From contig NZ_DASTPW010000021.1 of assembly GCF_035762065.1 (NCBI RefSeq), forward strand, positions 35,758 through 99,757: DNA of 64,000 nt, in the 5' to 3' direction. Of the stretch, positions 1 to 9,007 are shown one piece after another. The notes below the pieces were generated by a model, which saw only the letters and a program-made list of their open reading frames with translations, searched no databases and had not been told where the DNA came from. Origin of the DNA: Methylibium sp035762065. Its GTDB lineage: Bacteria; Pseudomonadota; Gammaproteobacteria; Burkholderiales; Burkholderiaceae_C. Made by a program: the position numbers and the translations under genes. How positions within the stretch are numbered: position 1 is the stretch's first letter; each line of letters opens with the position of its first letter.

Positions 1-1
1 C

Positions 2-115
2 GCGCTCGAGTCCTGCACCGTGCTGCCGACGCCGGCGCAACCCCGGCCTCCGGCGCCCGACGCCTGTGCCGCCTGGGTCGCGCAGCTGAAGCACGGCCCG
101 CCGCACCTCGCCTGA
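2..115 (+). CDS. C-terminal end of an unknown protein (partial)
   Basis: An open frame enters from the left edge and ends at a TGA at 113-115, giving the last 37 residues of a protein. The tail is rich in proline and alanine and has two cysteines. No family can be recognised from this fragment. It reads in the same direction as the TonB receptor that follows, with about 100 nt between them. The frame is open and GC3-rich, but it is short, so it could also be a chance frame. Confidence 0.35.
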   Translation, partial: ALESCTVLPTPAQPRPPAPDACAAWVAQLKHGPPHLA

Positions 116-217
116 AACCGTCGCCGTCGACGCGGCGTTCGCGGGCGGCGCCGCGCCGCCTTCGTGTCGAGGGTTGCGGCCGGTGTGCCCGGCCCCGCCC
201 GTTCCAGGACGAATCCC

Positions 218-2581
218 GTGTCTGCCCTCTTTCGACTTTCGCGGCTGCGAACGGCCGCGTTGTGCTCGGCGCTGCCGCTGGCGGCCGCCGCGCAATCCGA
301 GCCGGTGCGGCTCGCGGTGCACCAGGGCGCCGAACTCGACCGCGTCACCGTGCGCGGCGGGCGGCCTTCGACGCTGCCGGTGGAGATCCCGACCACCACC
401 GAAGGCATCACCGCCGCGCAGATCGAGCGCCGCATCAACGCGACCGACGCCGAGGACGCGCTCAAGTACTTCCCGAGCCTGCTGGTGCGCAAGCGCTACG
501 TCGGCGACCACGACCACGCGGTCCTGGCCACCCGCGCGAGCGGTACCGGCAACAGCGCGCGCTCGCTCGTCTATGCCGACGGCGTGCTGCTGAGCAACCT
601 GCTCGGCAACGGTGCGAGCTTCACGCCGCGCTGGGGGCTGGTGACGCCGGAGGAGATCGAGCGTGTCGACGTGCTCTACGGCCCGTTCTCCGCGGCGTAC
701 TCGGGCAACTCGGCCGGTGCGATCGTCGACTACGTGACGCGCATGCCGACGCGGCTCGAAGCGCACCTGAAGCTCTCCGGCTTCACGCAGAAGCACGCGC
801 TCTACGGCGACGGCGATCGCTATTCGGGCCGGCAAGGCAGCGCCTCGATCGGCTCGAAGTCGGGCGACTTCTCGTGGTGGTTCAACGTGAACCGGCTCGT
901 GAACACCGGCCAGCCCATCACCTACGCGAACCGGCTGCTGTCGCAGGGCACGGCGGGCAACGCCGGCACGCCGGTGACCGGCGCGGTGCCGGGCGCGAAC
1001 CCACGCATGCAGCCCTGGCTGCTGCTCGGCGCCACCAACGAGACCCGCACCGAGCAGGACCACGCCAAGCTGAAGTTCGCCTACGACCTGACGCCCACGC
1101 TGCGCGCGAGCTACACCTTCGGCGCGTGGAGCAACGAGGTCGACCGCCGGCACGACACCTTCCTGCGCGACGCCGCGGGCAACGCGGTGTATGCGGGCAC
1201 CGTCAACATCGACGGGCGCAGCTACACGCTCGCTGCCAGCGACTTCGCGCGCGGCAAGGCCGATCTCGTCCACACGACCCATGCGCTCGGGCTGAAGTCG
1301 AACAGCTCGGGCCGCTGGGACTGGGAAGCGACCGCGAGCGTCTACGACTTCCGGCGCGACCGGGTCCGCACCGCGACCACGCCGCTGCCCGCGTCGAACG
1401 CCGGCGGCGCCGGCACCATCGCCGACAGCAAGGGCACCGGCTGGAACACGCTCGCGGCCAAGGGGATCTGGCGGCCCGGCGGCGCGAATCGCGAGCGGGG
1501 CGAGCACATCGTCGAGTTCGGCCTGCAGCGCGATGCGTTCAAGCTGCGCACGCGCGTCAACGGCACGGCCGACTGGATCGGCGGCGATGCCGACGCCAGC
1601 GTTTCCGGCTTCGGCGGCAACACCACGCTGACCAGCTTCTGGGTGCAGGACGCCTGGCGCTTCGCCGAGCGTTGGCGCGCGGTGCTGGGCCTGAGGCAGG
1701 AGCGTTGGCAAGCCGCCAACGGCTATCGCGCCGCATCGGTCACGCCGCCCGCGAGCCCGGCCGCACCGACGCCGGCGCCCGCCTTCGTGCGCGCCGACTA
1801 CGCCGACCGCAGCGAGTCCACCACCTCGCCGAAGGCCGCCCTTTCGTACCAGGCGAGCGAGACGCTGACGCTCAAGGCCTCGCTCGGCCGCGCGGTGCGC
1901 ATGCCGACGGTGAGCGAGCTGTTCCAGGGCTCGGTGGCCGGCAGCGGCACGATCGTCAATGCCGATCCGAACCTCAGGCCCGAGAAGTCCTGGACCGCCG
2001 AGTTGAGCACCGAGGCCGAGCTGGGCGCGGCCGGCCTGCTGCGCGGCACGCTGTTCTTCGAACGCACGAAGGACGCGCTGTACTCGCAGTCGAGCGTCGC
2101 CGACTCGACGACGATGACGGTCCAGAACGTCGATGCGATCCGCACCAGCGGCATCGAGCTCGCGCATCTCGCGGAGGACGCGGGCTTGCGCGGGCTCGAG
2201 CTGCAGAGCAGCCTGACCTATGCCGACTCGATCATCGCGGCGAACGCCGGCAACCCGGCCAGCGTCGGCAAGCGCCAACCGCGCGTGCCGCTATGGCGTG
2301 CGAGCGTTCTCGCGAGCTACGAGCTGAGCGACGGCTGGAGCGCCAGCCTTGGGGTGCGCCACGGCGGCCGCCAGTTCGGGGCGCTCGACAACGGCGACCC
2401 GAACGACTTCGCCTACACCGGCTTCAGCCGCTTCACCGTCGCCGACCTGCGCCTGCAGTACCGGCCGGGCGGGCCATGGTCGCTGGCCCTCGGCATCGAC
2501 AACCTCACCGACGAAAGCTACTGGGCCTTCCACCCCTACCCGCAGCGGACCTTCCACGCCGAGCTTCGATGGGATCTGTAG
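218..2581 (+). CDS. TonB-dependent outer-membrane receptor
   Basis: Outer-membrane gated channel of about 787 residues for a scarce ligand, probably a metal chelate or cofactor, energised by TonB-ExbBD. The chosen GTG start at 218 places a typical signal peptide (LSRLRTAALCSALPLAAAAQ) at the N-terminus. A longer frame from GTG 164 adds an arginine/proline-rich stretch that does not look like a leader. After the leader come a plug domain (residues about 35-170, with VDVLYGPFSAAYSGNSAGA) and a beta-barrel with FXXRTD-type features such as LGRAVRMPTVSELFQGS. The barrel ends in an aromatic-containing strand, FHAELRWDL. No TonB or ExbBD gene is nearby and no riboswitch-like leader is apparent, so the ligand is not predictable. 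A strong hairpin follows the stop codon. Confidence 0.9.
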   Translation: MSALFRLSRLRTAALCSALPLAAAAQSEPVRLAVHQGAELDRVTVRGGRPSTLPVEIPTTTEGITAAQIERRINATDAEDALKYFPSLLVRKRYVGDHDHAVLATRASGTGNSARSLVYADGVLLSNLLGNGASFTPRWGLVTPEEIERVDVLYGPFSAAYSGNSAGAIVDYVTRMPTRLEAHLKLSGFTQKHALYGDGDRYSGRQGSASIGSKSGDFSWWFNVNRLVNTGQPITYANRLLSQGTAGNAGTPVTGAVPGANPRMQPWLLLGATNETRTEQDHAKLKFAYDLTPTLRASYTFGAWSNEVDRRHDTFLRDAAGNAVYAGTVNIDGRSYTLAASDFARGKADLVHTTHALGLKSNSSGRWDWEATASVYDFRRDRVRTATTPLPASNAGGAGTIADSKGTGWNTLAAKGIWRPGGANRERGEHIVEFGLQRDAFKLRTRVNGTADWIGGDADASVSGFGGNTTLTSFWVQDAWRFAERWRAVLGLRQERWQAANGYRAASVTPPASPAAPTPAPAFVRADYADRSESTTSPKAALSYQASETLTLKASLGRAVRMPTVSELFQGSVAGSGTIVNADPNLRPEKSWTAELSTEAELGAAGLLRGTLFFERTKDALYSQSSVADSTTMTVQNVDAIRTSGIELAHLAEDAGLRGLELQSSLTYADSIIAANAGNPASVGKRQPRVPLWRASVLASYELSDGWSASLGVRHGGRQFGALDNGDPNDFAYTGFSRFTVADLRLQYRPGGPWSLALGIDNLTDESYWAFHPYPQRTFHAELRWDL

Positions 2582-2591
2582 CCGCAAGCAA

Positions 2592-2615
2592 AACGGCCTG
2601 CTCGCGCAGGCCGTT
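2592..2615. terminator. Rho-independent-type hairpin between convergent genes
   Basis: A perfect 10-bp stem (AACGGCCTGC / GCAGGCCGTT) with a TCGC loop lies 10 nt after the receptor stop. It is followed by a short T-rich stretch (CTCGTTG). It probably ends the receptor transcript and may act on the opposite strand for tctA as well. Confidence 0.7.
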
Positions 2616-2638
2616 CTCGTTGACCCAGCAGCCGCCGC

Positions 2639-2705
2639 GGAGCCGGCTTCGCCGGTCCGCCAGCGGCGCCCCTTGAGGGGAGGGGCGAAGCCGCAACGGG
2701 GTGGT
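2639..2705. repeat. Compound palindromic intergenic element
   Basis: This segment has two nested stem-loops, CCGGC-TTC-GCCGG and GCCCC-TTGAGGGGA-GGGGC, followed by GCAACGGGGTGGTC. It has the look of the dispersed intergenic repeat elements common in Burkholderiales genomes. No second full copy was noticed in this window. It lies at the 3' end of tctA. Confidence 0.45.
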
Positions 2706-2711
2706 CAACCA

Positions 2712-4226
2712 CTAATCCGCTTCCTGGAACGCCTGCTCGCGCTGCCGCTTGATCGACGGCAGCGAGACGATCACGATCAACGCGAGCGCCGCCAGCAGCA
2801 GCGCCCCCGACAGTGGCCGCGTGACGAAGGCGCTCCAGTCGCCCCGGCTGAGCAGCAGCGCGCGGCGCAGGTTCTCTTCCATCATCGGCCCGAGGATGAA
2901 GCCGAGCAGCAGCGGCGCCGGCTCGCATTGCAGCTTGTAGAACACGTAGCCCGCGATGCCGAAGCCGGCCGCGACGTAGACGTCGAAGTTGTTGTTGTTC
3001 AGCGTGTACAGGCCGATGCCGCAGAACACCAGGATCGCCGGGAACAGGAAGCGGTAGGGCACCGTCAGCAGCTTGATCCAGATGCCGATCAGCGGCAGGT
3101 TGAGGATCACCAGCATCAGGTTGCCCAGCCACATGCTGGCGATCAGGCCCCAGAACAGCTCGGGGTTGGCGGTCATCACCTGCGGGCCGGGCTGGATGCC
3201 CTTGATCGTCATCGCGCCCACCATCAGCGCCATCACCGGGTTCGGCGGGATGCCGAGCGTGAGCATCGGGATGAAGCTGGTCTGCGCGCCGGCGTTGTTC
3301 GCGCTTTCCGGCGCGGCGACGCCGCGGATGTTGCCCTTGCCGAAGGCCGGCTCGCCGGGGCGGCCGCGGCTCTTCTTTTCAAGCGTGTAGGCGGCGAACG
3401 AGGCCAGCAGCGCGCCGCCGCCGGGCAGCACGCCGAGCACCGAGCCGAGCGAGGTGCCGCGCAGCACCGCGGGAAAGGCGTCCTTCACGTCCTGCTTGGT
3501 CGGCCACAGGCCCTTCACGTCCTTGGTGAAGACCTCGCGGTGCTCGGCCGGCCGGCCGAGGTTGGCGATGATCTCGCCGAAGCCGAACACGCCCATCGCG
3601 ATCGCGACGAAGCCGATGCCGTCGGTCAGCTCGGGCACGTCGAAGCTGTAGCGCGGCACGCCGGAGATGACGTCGGTGTTGATCTGCCCGATCAGCAGGC
3701 CGAGGATGATCATCGCGATCGCCTTGATCAGCGAACCGGAGGCCAGCACCACCGCGCCGATCAGCCCCAGCACCATCAGGCTGAAGTACTCGGCGGGGCC
3801 GAACTTGAAGGCGAGTTCGGTCAGCGGCGGCGCGAAGCCGGCGACGATCAGCGTGCCGATGCTGCCGGCGAAGAAGCTGCCCAGGCCCGCGGCGGCGAGC
3901 GCCGCGCCGGCGCGACCCTGGCGCGCCATCTGGTAGCCGTCGAGCGCGGTGACGACCGAGCTGCTCTCGCCGGGCACGTTGATCAGGATCGCGGTGGTGG
4001 AGCCGCCGTACTGCGCGCCGTAGTAGATGCCGGCCAGCATGATCAACGCCGGCGTCGCGTCGAGCGCGTAGATGCTGGGCAGCAGCATCGCGATCGTGGC
4101 GGTCGGGCCGAGGCCGGGCAGCACGCCGATCAGCGTGCCGAGGATGCAGCCGAACAGCGCGTAGGCGACGTTCTGGATGCTCAGCGCGGTCGAGAACCCG
4201 AGCAGGAGGTTGTTGATCAGTTCCAT
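2712..4226 (-). CDS. tctA: TctA-family large permease of a tripartite tricarboxylate transporter
   Basis: Large membrane subunit (504 aa, usual length) of a TTT-family secondary transporter for carboxylates such as citrate. The family's conserved 20-residue glycine/proline motif appears as GTLIGVLPGLGPTATIAML near residue 30. A related GSVLGVLPGGGALLASF half-motif lies near residue 270, in line with the internal duplication of TctA. Many hydrophobic helices fill the protein. It starts 16 nt after the tctB stop, with an AAGAGG ribosome-binding site, so the two are co-transcribed. The periplasmic binding protein TctC is not adjacent, so substrate identity is open. Confidence 0.93.
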   Translation of the reverse strand: MELINNLLLGFSTALSIQNVAYALFGCILGTLIGVLPGLGPTATIAMLLPSIYALDATPALIMLAGIYYGAQYGGSTTAILINVPGESSSVVTALDGYQMARQGRAGAALAAAGLGSFFAGSIGTLIVAGFAPPLTELAFKFGPAEYFSLMVLGLIGAVVLASGSLIKAIAMIILGLLIGQINTDVISGVPRYSFDVPELTDGIGFVAIAMGVFGFGEIIANLGRPAEHREVFTKDVKGLWPTKQDVKDAFPAVLRGTSLGSVLGVLPGGGALLASFAAYTLEKKSRGRPGEPAFGKGNIRGVAAPESANNAGAQTSFIPMLTLGIPPNPVMALMVGAMTIKGIQPGPQVMTANPELFWGLIASMWLGNLMLVILNLPLIGIWIKLLTVPYRFLFPAILVFCGIGLYTLNNNNFDVYVAAGFGIAGYVFYKLQCEPAPLLLGFILGPMMEENLRRALLLSRGDWSAFVTRPLSGALLLAALALIVIVSLPSIKRQREQAFQEAD

Positions 4227-4242
4227 CGCAGCCTCTTTTCGT

Positions 4243-4707
4243 TCAGCTGACGAAGGCCGCCGGCAGCACGGGAATCACCAGGCCGAGTCCCTTGACGAAC
4301 ACCAGCCAGCTGAAGAACGTCAGCACGACCGCGGTGATCACCACGCCTTTCCAGCGGAACTCGTGGCCGGCAAGGCTCGACAGCCCGACGAGCAGGGGCA
4401 CCGAGATCAGCATGCCCACACGCGGCAGCAGGAAGCCGAAGATCGCGACAGCGGCGAGGACCGTCACCAGCGGCTTCCATTCGATCGCGCCGATCGGCTC
4501 GCCGTCGTCGGTCTCGACGGTCAGGGCCTTGAAGAGCACCGCGGCACCGAGGATCGCGAGGATCACGCCGAGCAGCAGCGGAAAGTAGCCGGGTCCTGGC
4601 CGTGCCGAGACGCCGAACTGGTAGTGGGTCGCGCCGAACGCGAACCCGACACCCACGGCCACGAACATCAAGCCCGACACGAAGTCGCGCTGACTCTTGA
4701 TCTTCAA
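4243..4707 (-). CDS. tctB: TctB-family small permease of the tripartite tricarboxylate transporter
   Basis: Small subunit (154 aa) with four predicted membrane helices, starting LMFVAVGVGFAFGATHYQFG and including the family's PGPGYFPLLLGVILAILG motif. The start codon is TTG at 4707, supported by an AGAGGAG ribosome-binding site 8 nt upstream. tctA follows at 16 nt. The order tctB-tctA is standard, but a tctC gene normally precedes tctB and is missing here. The 164 nt between tctB and the gspE-like stop holds no other gene. Confidence 0.85.
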   Translation of the reverse strand: MKIKSQRDFVSGLMFVAVGVGFAFGATHYQFGVSARPGPGYFPLLLGVILAILGAAVLFKALTVETDDGEPIGAIEWKPLVTVLAAVAIFGFLLPRVGMLISVPLLVGLSSLAGHEFRWKGVVITAVVLTFFSWLVFVKGLGLVIPVLPAAFVS

Positions 4708-4871
4708 GGAGTTCTCCTCTGCTGGTCGCGCGCCGGGATGCGCTTCTTCGAGCCGCGAAGTGGAGACACGCGGGTGGCGAATTCTAGGGAGCGCCCTATC
4801 GACGCCTCTCGGGTTAATTCCTAGGACACCCGCGCGCCGCCGCGTCCGACGGCTTCGTGCAAGCCAGGCGA

Positions 4872-6746
4872 TCAGGACTCCCAGCGCGGCGTCGCGCGCA
4901 GCACCTCGTCCAGCGTGGTGAGTCCCTGCGCGACCTTCGCCGCGCCCGCCACGCGCAACGGCTGCAAGCCGAGCCGCGCGGCCTCGCGACGCAGGCCGGG
5001 CGCATCGAAGCGCGGATGGATCTGGCCCTGCAGCGCATCGCCGACTTCCATCAGTTCATACAGCCCGGCGCGGCCGCGGTAGCCGGTGTGCCGGCATTCG
5101 AGGCAGCCGACCGGCTTGTACGGTCGGTACTCGCCCTTCAGCTGCCAGGGCTTGATCGCCTCGTCGAGCAAGGCGCGCTCGGCGGCGAGCTTGTCGGCGT
5201 CCTGCGGCTGCCGGCAGCTCGGGCACAGCGTGCGCACGAGGCGCTGCGCGAGCACGCCGATCACGGTCGCGCCGACGAGGTACGGCGGCACGCCAAGGTC
5301 GATCAGCCGCGTCATCGACGCGACCGCATCGTTGGTGTGCAGCGTGCTGAAGACGAGGTGGCCGGTCAGCGAGGCCTGGATCGCCATCTCGGCGGTCTCC
5401 AGGTCGCGGATCTCACCGACCATGATGATGTCCGGGTCCTGCCGCATCAGCGCGCGCAGGCCTTCGGCGAAGCCGAGGTCGATGCTGGCCTGCACCTGCG
5501 TCTGGTTGAAGGCCGGCTCGATCATCTCGATCGGGTCCTCGACGGTGCAGACGTTGACCTCGTCGGTCGCCAGGCGCTTGAGCGTCGAGTACAGCGTCGT
5601 CGTCTTGCCCGAGCCGGTGGGGCCGGTGACCAGCACGATGCCGTGCGGCCGCGTCACCAGCTGCTCCCACATCTGCGCTTCGTGCGGCGCGAAGCCGAGC
5701 CCTGCGAGCGGCTTGACCGCGTTGTCGGGGTCGAAGATGCGCATCACCATCTTCTCGCCGAAGGCGGTGGGCAGCGTCGAGAGGCGCATCTCGACGTCAC
5801 GCGTGGCGCCCGGTGTTCCTCCTTCGGGCACAGGCCGGCGCGTCTTGATGCGGCCGTCGAGCGGCCGGCGCTTCTCGACCACGTCCATGCGGCCGAGCAG
5901 CTTGACGCGGCTCGTCATCGCGCCCATCACCTGCAGCGGCACCTGGTAGACGGTGTGAAGCACGCCGTCGATGCGGAAGCGGATCGCGCCCATCTCGCGG
6001 CGCGGCTCGAGGTGGATGTCGGAGGCGCGCTGGTCGAAGGCGTATTGCCAGAGCCAGTCGACGATCTGCACCACGCCCTGGTCGTTGGCGTCGAGCTGCT
6101 TGCTCGACTTGCCCATCTCGACCAGCTGCTCGAAGCTGGCGGGCCCGGCGAGCTGGCCGTTCTTCTGCGCCGAGCGGACCGACTTCGCGAGCGAATAGAA
6201 CTCGGTCGTGTAGCGCGCAAGCTCCGGCGGGCTGACCAGCGCGAGCTGCACGGTCTTCTTCGTGTGCGACTCGATCTCGGGCAGCCAGGCGGTGTCGAAG
6301 GGCTCGCAGGTCGCGATCACCACTTCGGTGAGGCCGACCTGCACCGGCAGCGCGTGGCGGCGCTCGGCGTAGTTGACGCTCATCACGTCGGCCACGCGCG
6401 CCACGTCCACCTTCAGCGGATCGATGCGCAGATAGGGCAGCTTGCAATGCCGGGCCAGCCACTCGGTCAGCGTCTCGACGTCGAAGACCTCGCCGGTCTT
6501 CGCATGCACGAGGCCGGCGCCGCCCAGGCGCACCAGCGGGTGCTGCGCGCTGTCGCCGGCGCCGAAGCGCTGCGCGATGCGCTTGCCTTCGTCGAGCGAG
6601 ATCACGCCGTCGGCGAGCAGCCAGGTGACGAGCTGGCGCCAGTGCAGCGCGCCGGTGGGCCGCTCGGCGAGCGCCGCGGCACGGGCGCTCCCGGCGGGAG
6701 GCGCGGTGCTGGCCGTGGCACGGTCGGTGGCGGCGCGGGCGTTCAT
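4872..6746 (-). CDS. GspE/PilB-type secretion ATPase
   Basis: Cytoplasmic AAA-type ATPase (624 aa) that powers type II secretion or type IV pilus assembly. Visible parts are an N-terminal T2SSE-type domain (residues about 40-170), a Walker A GPTGSGKTTTLYST, and an Asp box/Walker B region with DPDIIMVGEIRDLETAEMA. There is also a His box STLHTNDA and a C-terminal zinc tetracysteine (CPSC...CLEC). The ATG at 6746 overlaps the TGA of the upstream gene (ATGA). A longer frame to 6794 would run into that gene. It is the last gene of a four-gene overlapping operon whose other members are not secretion genes, and no other gsp or pil gene is in the window. It may serve a dispersed type II system, so gspE is likely but not proven. 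Confidence 0.85.
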   Translation of the reverse strand: MNARAATDRATASTAPPAGSARAAALAERPTGALHWRQLVTWLLADGVISLDEGKRIAQRFGAGDSAQHPLVRLGGAGLVHAKTGEVFDVETLTEWLARHCKLPYLRIDPLKVDVARVADVMSVNYAERRHALPVQVGLTEVVIATCEPFDTAWLPEIESHTKKTVQLALVSPPELARYTTEFYSLAKSVRSAQKNGQLAGPASFEQLVEMGKSSKQLDANDQGVVQIVDWLWQYAFDQRASDIHLEPRREMGAIRFRIDGVLHTVYQVPLQVMGAMTSRVKLLGRMDVVEKRRPLDGRIKTRRPVPEGGTPGATRDVEMRLSTLPTAFGEKMVMRIFDPDNAVKPLAGLGFAPHEAQMWEQLVTRPHGIVLVTGPTGSGKTTTLYSTLKRLATDEVNVCTVEDPIEMIEPAFNQTQVQASIDLGFAEGLRALMRQDPDIIMVGEIRDLETAEMAIQASLTGHLVFSTLHTNDAVASMTRLIDLGVPPYLVGATVIGVLAQRLVRTLCPSCRQPQDADKLAAERALLDEAIKPWQLKGEYRPYKPVGCLECRHTGYRGRAGLYELMEVGDALQGQIHPRFDAPGLRREAARLGLQPLRVAGAAKVAQGLTTLDEVLRATPRWES

Positions 6747-7525
6747 GCGGCAGTCGGCGTGGGCGTCGGGCGATTCTGCAAGAGCTTCAGCCACTTGCGC
6801 GCCGGCAGGCCGAGGCCGCGCTCGATGGCCTCGGCGCGGCGCGCGAGTTCGTCACGCGCGGGCAGCGCTTCGCCCTTCCACGCGAGCACGATGGTGTTGC
6901 CCTCGCGCGTCGGCCGCAGCATCGCGACGCGCTGCGGCCCGAAGACCCGCGCGATGCGCTCGGCGCTGCGGCCGAAGCTCACGTCGCGGCCGAACAGGTT
7001 GACGCTCATCGCGCCGCCGTCGGCGAGCACCGCGTGGCAGCCGGCGTAGAAGCTTTCGTCGTCGAGCACCGGCGCGGCGGCGTGGTGATCGTAGAGATCG
7101 ACGCACAGCGCATCGGCGCTCCGCGCGTGCCGCGGATCGGCGACCCAGGCGCCCGCGTCGGCCTCGACGACCGCGAGCCGCGCATCGTCCGGCGGCAGCT
7201 TGAACCACAGCCGGCAGGCGCCGATGACCGTCGGGTTCAGCTCGACCGCGGTGCAGCGCCAGCGTAGCTGCCGATGGCAGAACTTGGTGATCGCGCCGGC
7301 GCCAAGCCCCAGCTGCACCGCGTGCGGCGCGAGGCGCTTCGGCTCCAGCGGCACGAGCAGCAGCCAGGCCATCATCCGCTGCACGTATTCGAGCTCGATC
7401 GCCTGCGGCTTGCCGATGCGCATCGCGCCCTGCACCCACGGCGTGCCGAGATGCAGCGTGCGCACGCCGTCGCTTTCGGCGACGGTCGCCGCGGCCAGCG
7501 TCTGCCTGCGCGGCTTCGCGCTCAT
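6743..7525 (-). CDS. Spermidine-synthase-like protein (Rossmann methyltransferase fold)
   Basis: A 260-residue protein with the spermidine/spermine synthase fold. It has a glycine-rich nucleotide motif QLGLGAGAITKFCHRQ near residue 90. An acidic ribose-binding strand follows (TAVELNPTVIGACRLWF), then VVEADAGAWV and CVDLYDH. A catalytic-type DxxS segment of true aminopropyltransferases is not obvious, so it may be a SpeE-like paralogue of unknown substrate. The ATG at 7525 overlaps the glycosylase stop (ATGA), and its own TGA overlaps the gspE start. Translation of all three is therefore probably coupled. Confidence 0.75.
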   Translation of the reverse strand: MSAKPRRQTLAAATVAESDGVRTLHLGTPWVQGAMRIGKPQAIELEYVQRMMAWLLLVPLEPKRLAPHAVQLGLGAGAITKFCHRQLRWRCTAVELNPTVIGACRLWFKLPPDDARLAVVEADAGAWVADPRHARSADALCVDLYDHHAAAPVLDDESFYAGCHAVLADGGAMSVNLFGRDVSFGRSAERIARVFGPQRVAMLRPTREGNTIVLAWKGEALPARDELARRAEAIERGLGLPARKWLKLLQNRPTPTPTAA

Positions 7526-8028
7526 CGCGCGAGCCCGTGCTGCGCGAACACCGCGTGCCAGGCCTCGAGCTTGCGCTCGAAGGACCAGCTGGCGTTGGCC
7601 GGGCTCGTCGACGGCAGCCGGTGCACGACGAGCCCGAGCGCCGCGGTGTGGCGCGCATGCCGTGCCGATTCGCCGCCGTTGTGCGCCACCGCCTCGAGCG
7701 CCGGTGCCTGCCGCTTCAGCGCCGCCAGGTCGTTGAGGCGCGCTTCGCGGATCGACGCGTCGAGGCTGCCCTCGCGCTCGCAGCTCGCGTAGACGTCCCA
7801 CAGTCCGAGCCCGCGCGCGCGCAGTTCGTCGAGCCGCCGCGGGTAGTCGAGCGCGACGAGGTCGATGCCCCACAGCGCCCCGAGCAGCGGCCAGAAGTGG
7901 TTGCGTGGATGGCCGTAGTAGCGCTGCTGCGCGAGCGAGGCGGCACCGGGGAAGCTGCCCAGCACGACGAGCCGCGTGCCCTCGGCGAGCACCGGCGGCA
8001 GGCCGGCATGGCGCGGCGCAGCGCTCAC
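7522..8028 (-). CDS. Hypoxanthine (deoxyinosine) DNA glycosylase, UDG superfamily
   Basis: A 168-residue base-excision repair enzyme. The N-terminal block LVVLGSFPGAASLAQQRYYG followed by HPRNHFWPLLG is the signature of the hypoxanthine-DNA glycosylase branch of the uracil-DNA glycosylase superfamily. The C-terminal RLPSTSPANASWSFERKL resembles motif 2 of Mug/TDG-like enzymes. It would remove deaminated adenine (hypoxanthine) from DNA. The start is GTG at 8028, overlapping the upstream TatD stop (GTGA). Its TGA overlaps the next ATG. Confidence 0.85.
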   Translation of the reverse strand: MSAAPRHAGLPPVLAEGTRLVVLGSFPGAASLAQQRYYGHPRNHFWPLLGALWGIDLVALDYPRRLDELRARGLGLWDVYASCEREGSLDASIREARLNDLAALKRQAPALEAVAHNGGESARHARHTAALGLVVHRLPSTSPANASWSFERKLEAWHAVFAQHGLAR

Positions 8029-8843
8029 GCCGCGAGCGCCTGCAGCCGCGGCAGCACCGCGTGGGCATTCGCGCAGCTCGCTTCGGCGAGCGCCTGCGGC
8101 GCGATGCCGCGCAACGCCGCCAGCTCGCCCGCGATGCGTGCCAGCTCGGCCGGCTCGTTGCGCCCTTGCGGCGCGCCGGCCGCGCGCTCGGCCGCGGTCT
8201 TGTAGATCCAGGCCGGCGGGATGTCGGGCGCGTCGGTCTCGAGCACGATCGCCTCGAGCGGCAGTTCAGCCGCGAGCCGGCGCAGGTTCAGCGCGCGCTC
8301 GTGCGTCATCGCGCCGCCGAAGCCGAGCTTGAAGCCGAGCGCGACGAAGGCCTCCGCCTGCTGCCGGCTGCCGTTGAAGGCGTGCGCGATGCCGGTGATG
8401 CCGCCGACGCGACGCAGGCCCGCGAGCAGCGGGTCCGCCGAACGCCGCACGTGCAGCAGCACCGGCAGGCCGGCGTCGCGCGCGAGCTTCAGCTGCGCGA
8501 GGTAGATGCGCTGCTGCTTGTCGCGGTCGAGCCCCGGCACGAAGTGATCGAGGCCGATCTCGCCGACGGCGACCAGCCGCGGGTCGTCGCGATGGCGTTC
8601 GAGCGCCGCGCGCAAGGCCTCGAGCGCGTCGTCGCCGATCGAGCCGACGCACAGCGGGTGGATGCCGAGCGCATAGGCGAGGCCATGGCGATGCGCCAGC
8701 TCGCGCACCGCGTCGAAGTTCGACGGGTCGACCGCCGGCAGCAGCACCTGCTGCACGAGCGCCGCCCGCGCGCGCTCGACCACCGCGTCGCGGTCCTCCG
8801 CGAACTCGCGCGCGTCGAGATGGCAATGGGTGTCGATCCACAT
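8025..8843 (-). CDS. TatD-family metal-dependent hydrolase (DNase)
   Basis: A 272-residue TIM-barrel metallohydrolase. Metal ligands visible are IDTHCHLD (residues 3-10), the glutamate in VAVGEIGLDHF (near 92), and histidines in LLHVRR and GIAHAFNGS. The final aspartate lies in VLETDAPDIPP. TatD enzymes act as 3'-5' DNases or D-aminoacyl-tRNA-type hydrolases, and which applies here cannot be told. First gene of the minus-strand operon, divergent from the P460 gene. The next gene starts inside its stop codon (GTGA). Confidence 0.88.
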   Translation of the reverse strand: MWIDTHCHLDAREFAEDRDAVVERARAALVQQVLLPAVDPSNFDAVRELAHRHGLAYALGIHPLCVGSIGDDALEALRAALERHRDDPRLVAVGEIGLDHFVPGLDRDKQQRIYLAQLKLARDAGLPVLLHVRRSADPLLAGLRRVGGITGIAHAFNGSRQQAEAFVALGFKLGFGGAMTHERALNLRRLAAELPLEAIVLETDAPDIPPAWIYKTAAERAAGAPQGRNEPAELARIAGELAALRGIAPQALAEASCANAHAVLPRLQALAA

Positions 8844-9007
8844 CGATCAAGGCTTTCGACAAGCGCTGGGCAAGCGGCGCACGCACCCCGGCATCGGCTG
8901 GATGCACCACGCAAACCCTGAGCGCCGTGCCTGCAAAAGCGCTAGGTCGGCGCGCAGCTGCAGCTCTAGCATCGTGCGTCGTTCGAACACCTCGAGGAGG
9001 ATGCCAG

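Noticed and set aside
4779..4826. Two similar AATTC(C)TAGG(G)A motifs upstream of tctB as a regulator site
   Set aside because: They match only with an indel and are neither clear direct nor inverted repeats.
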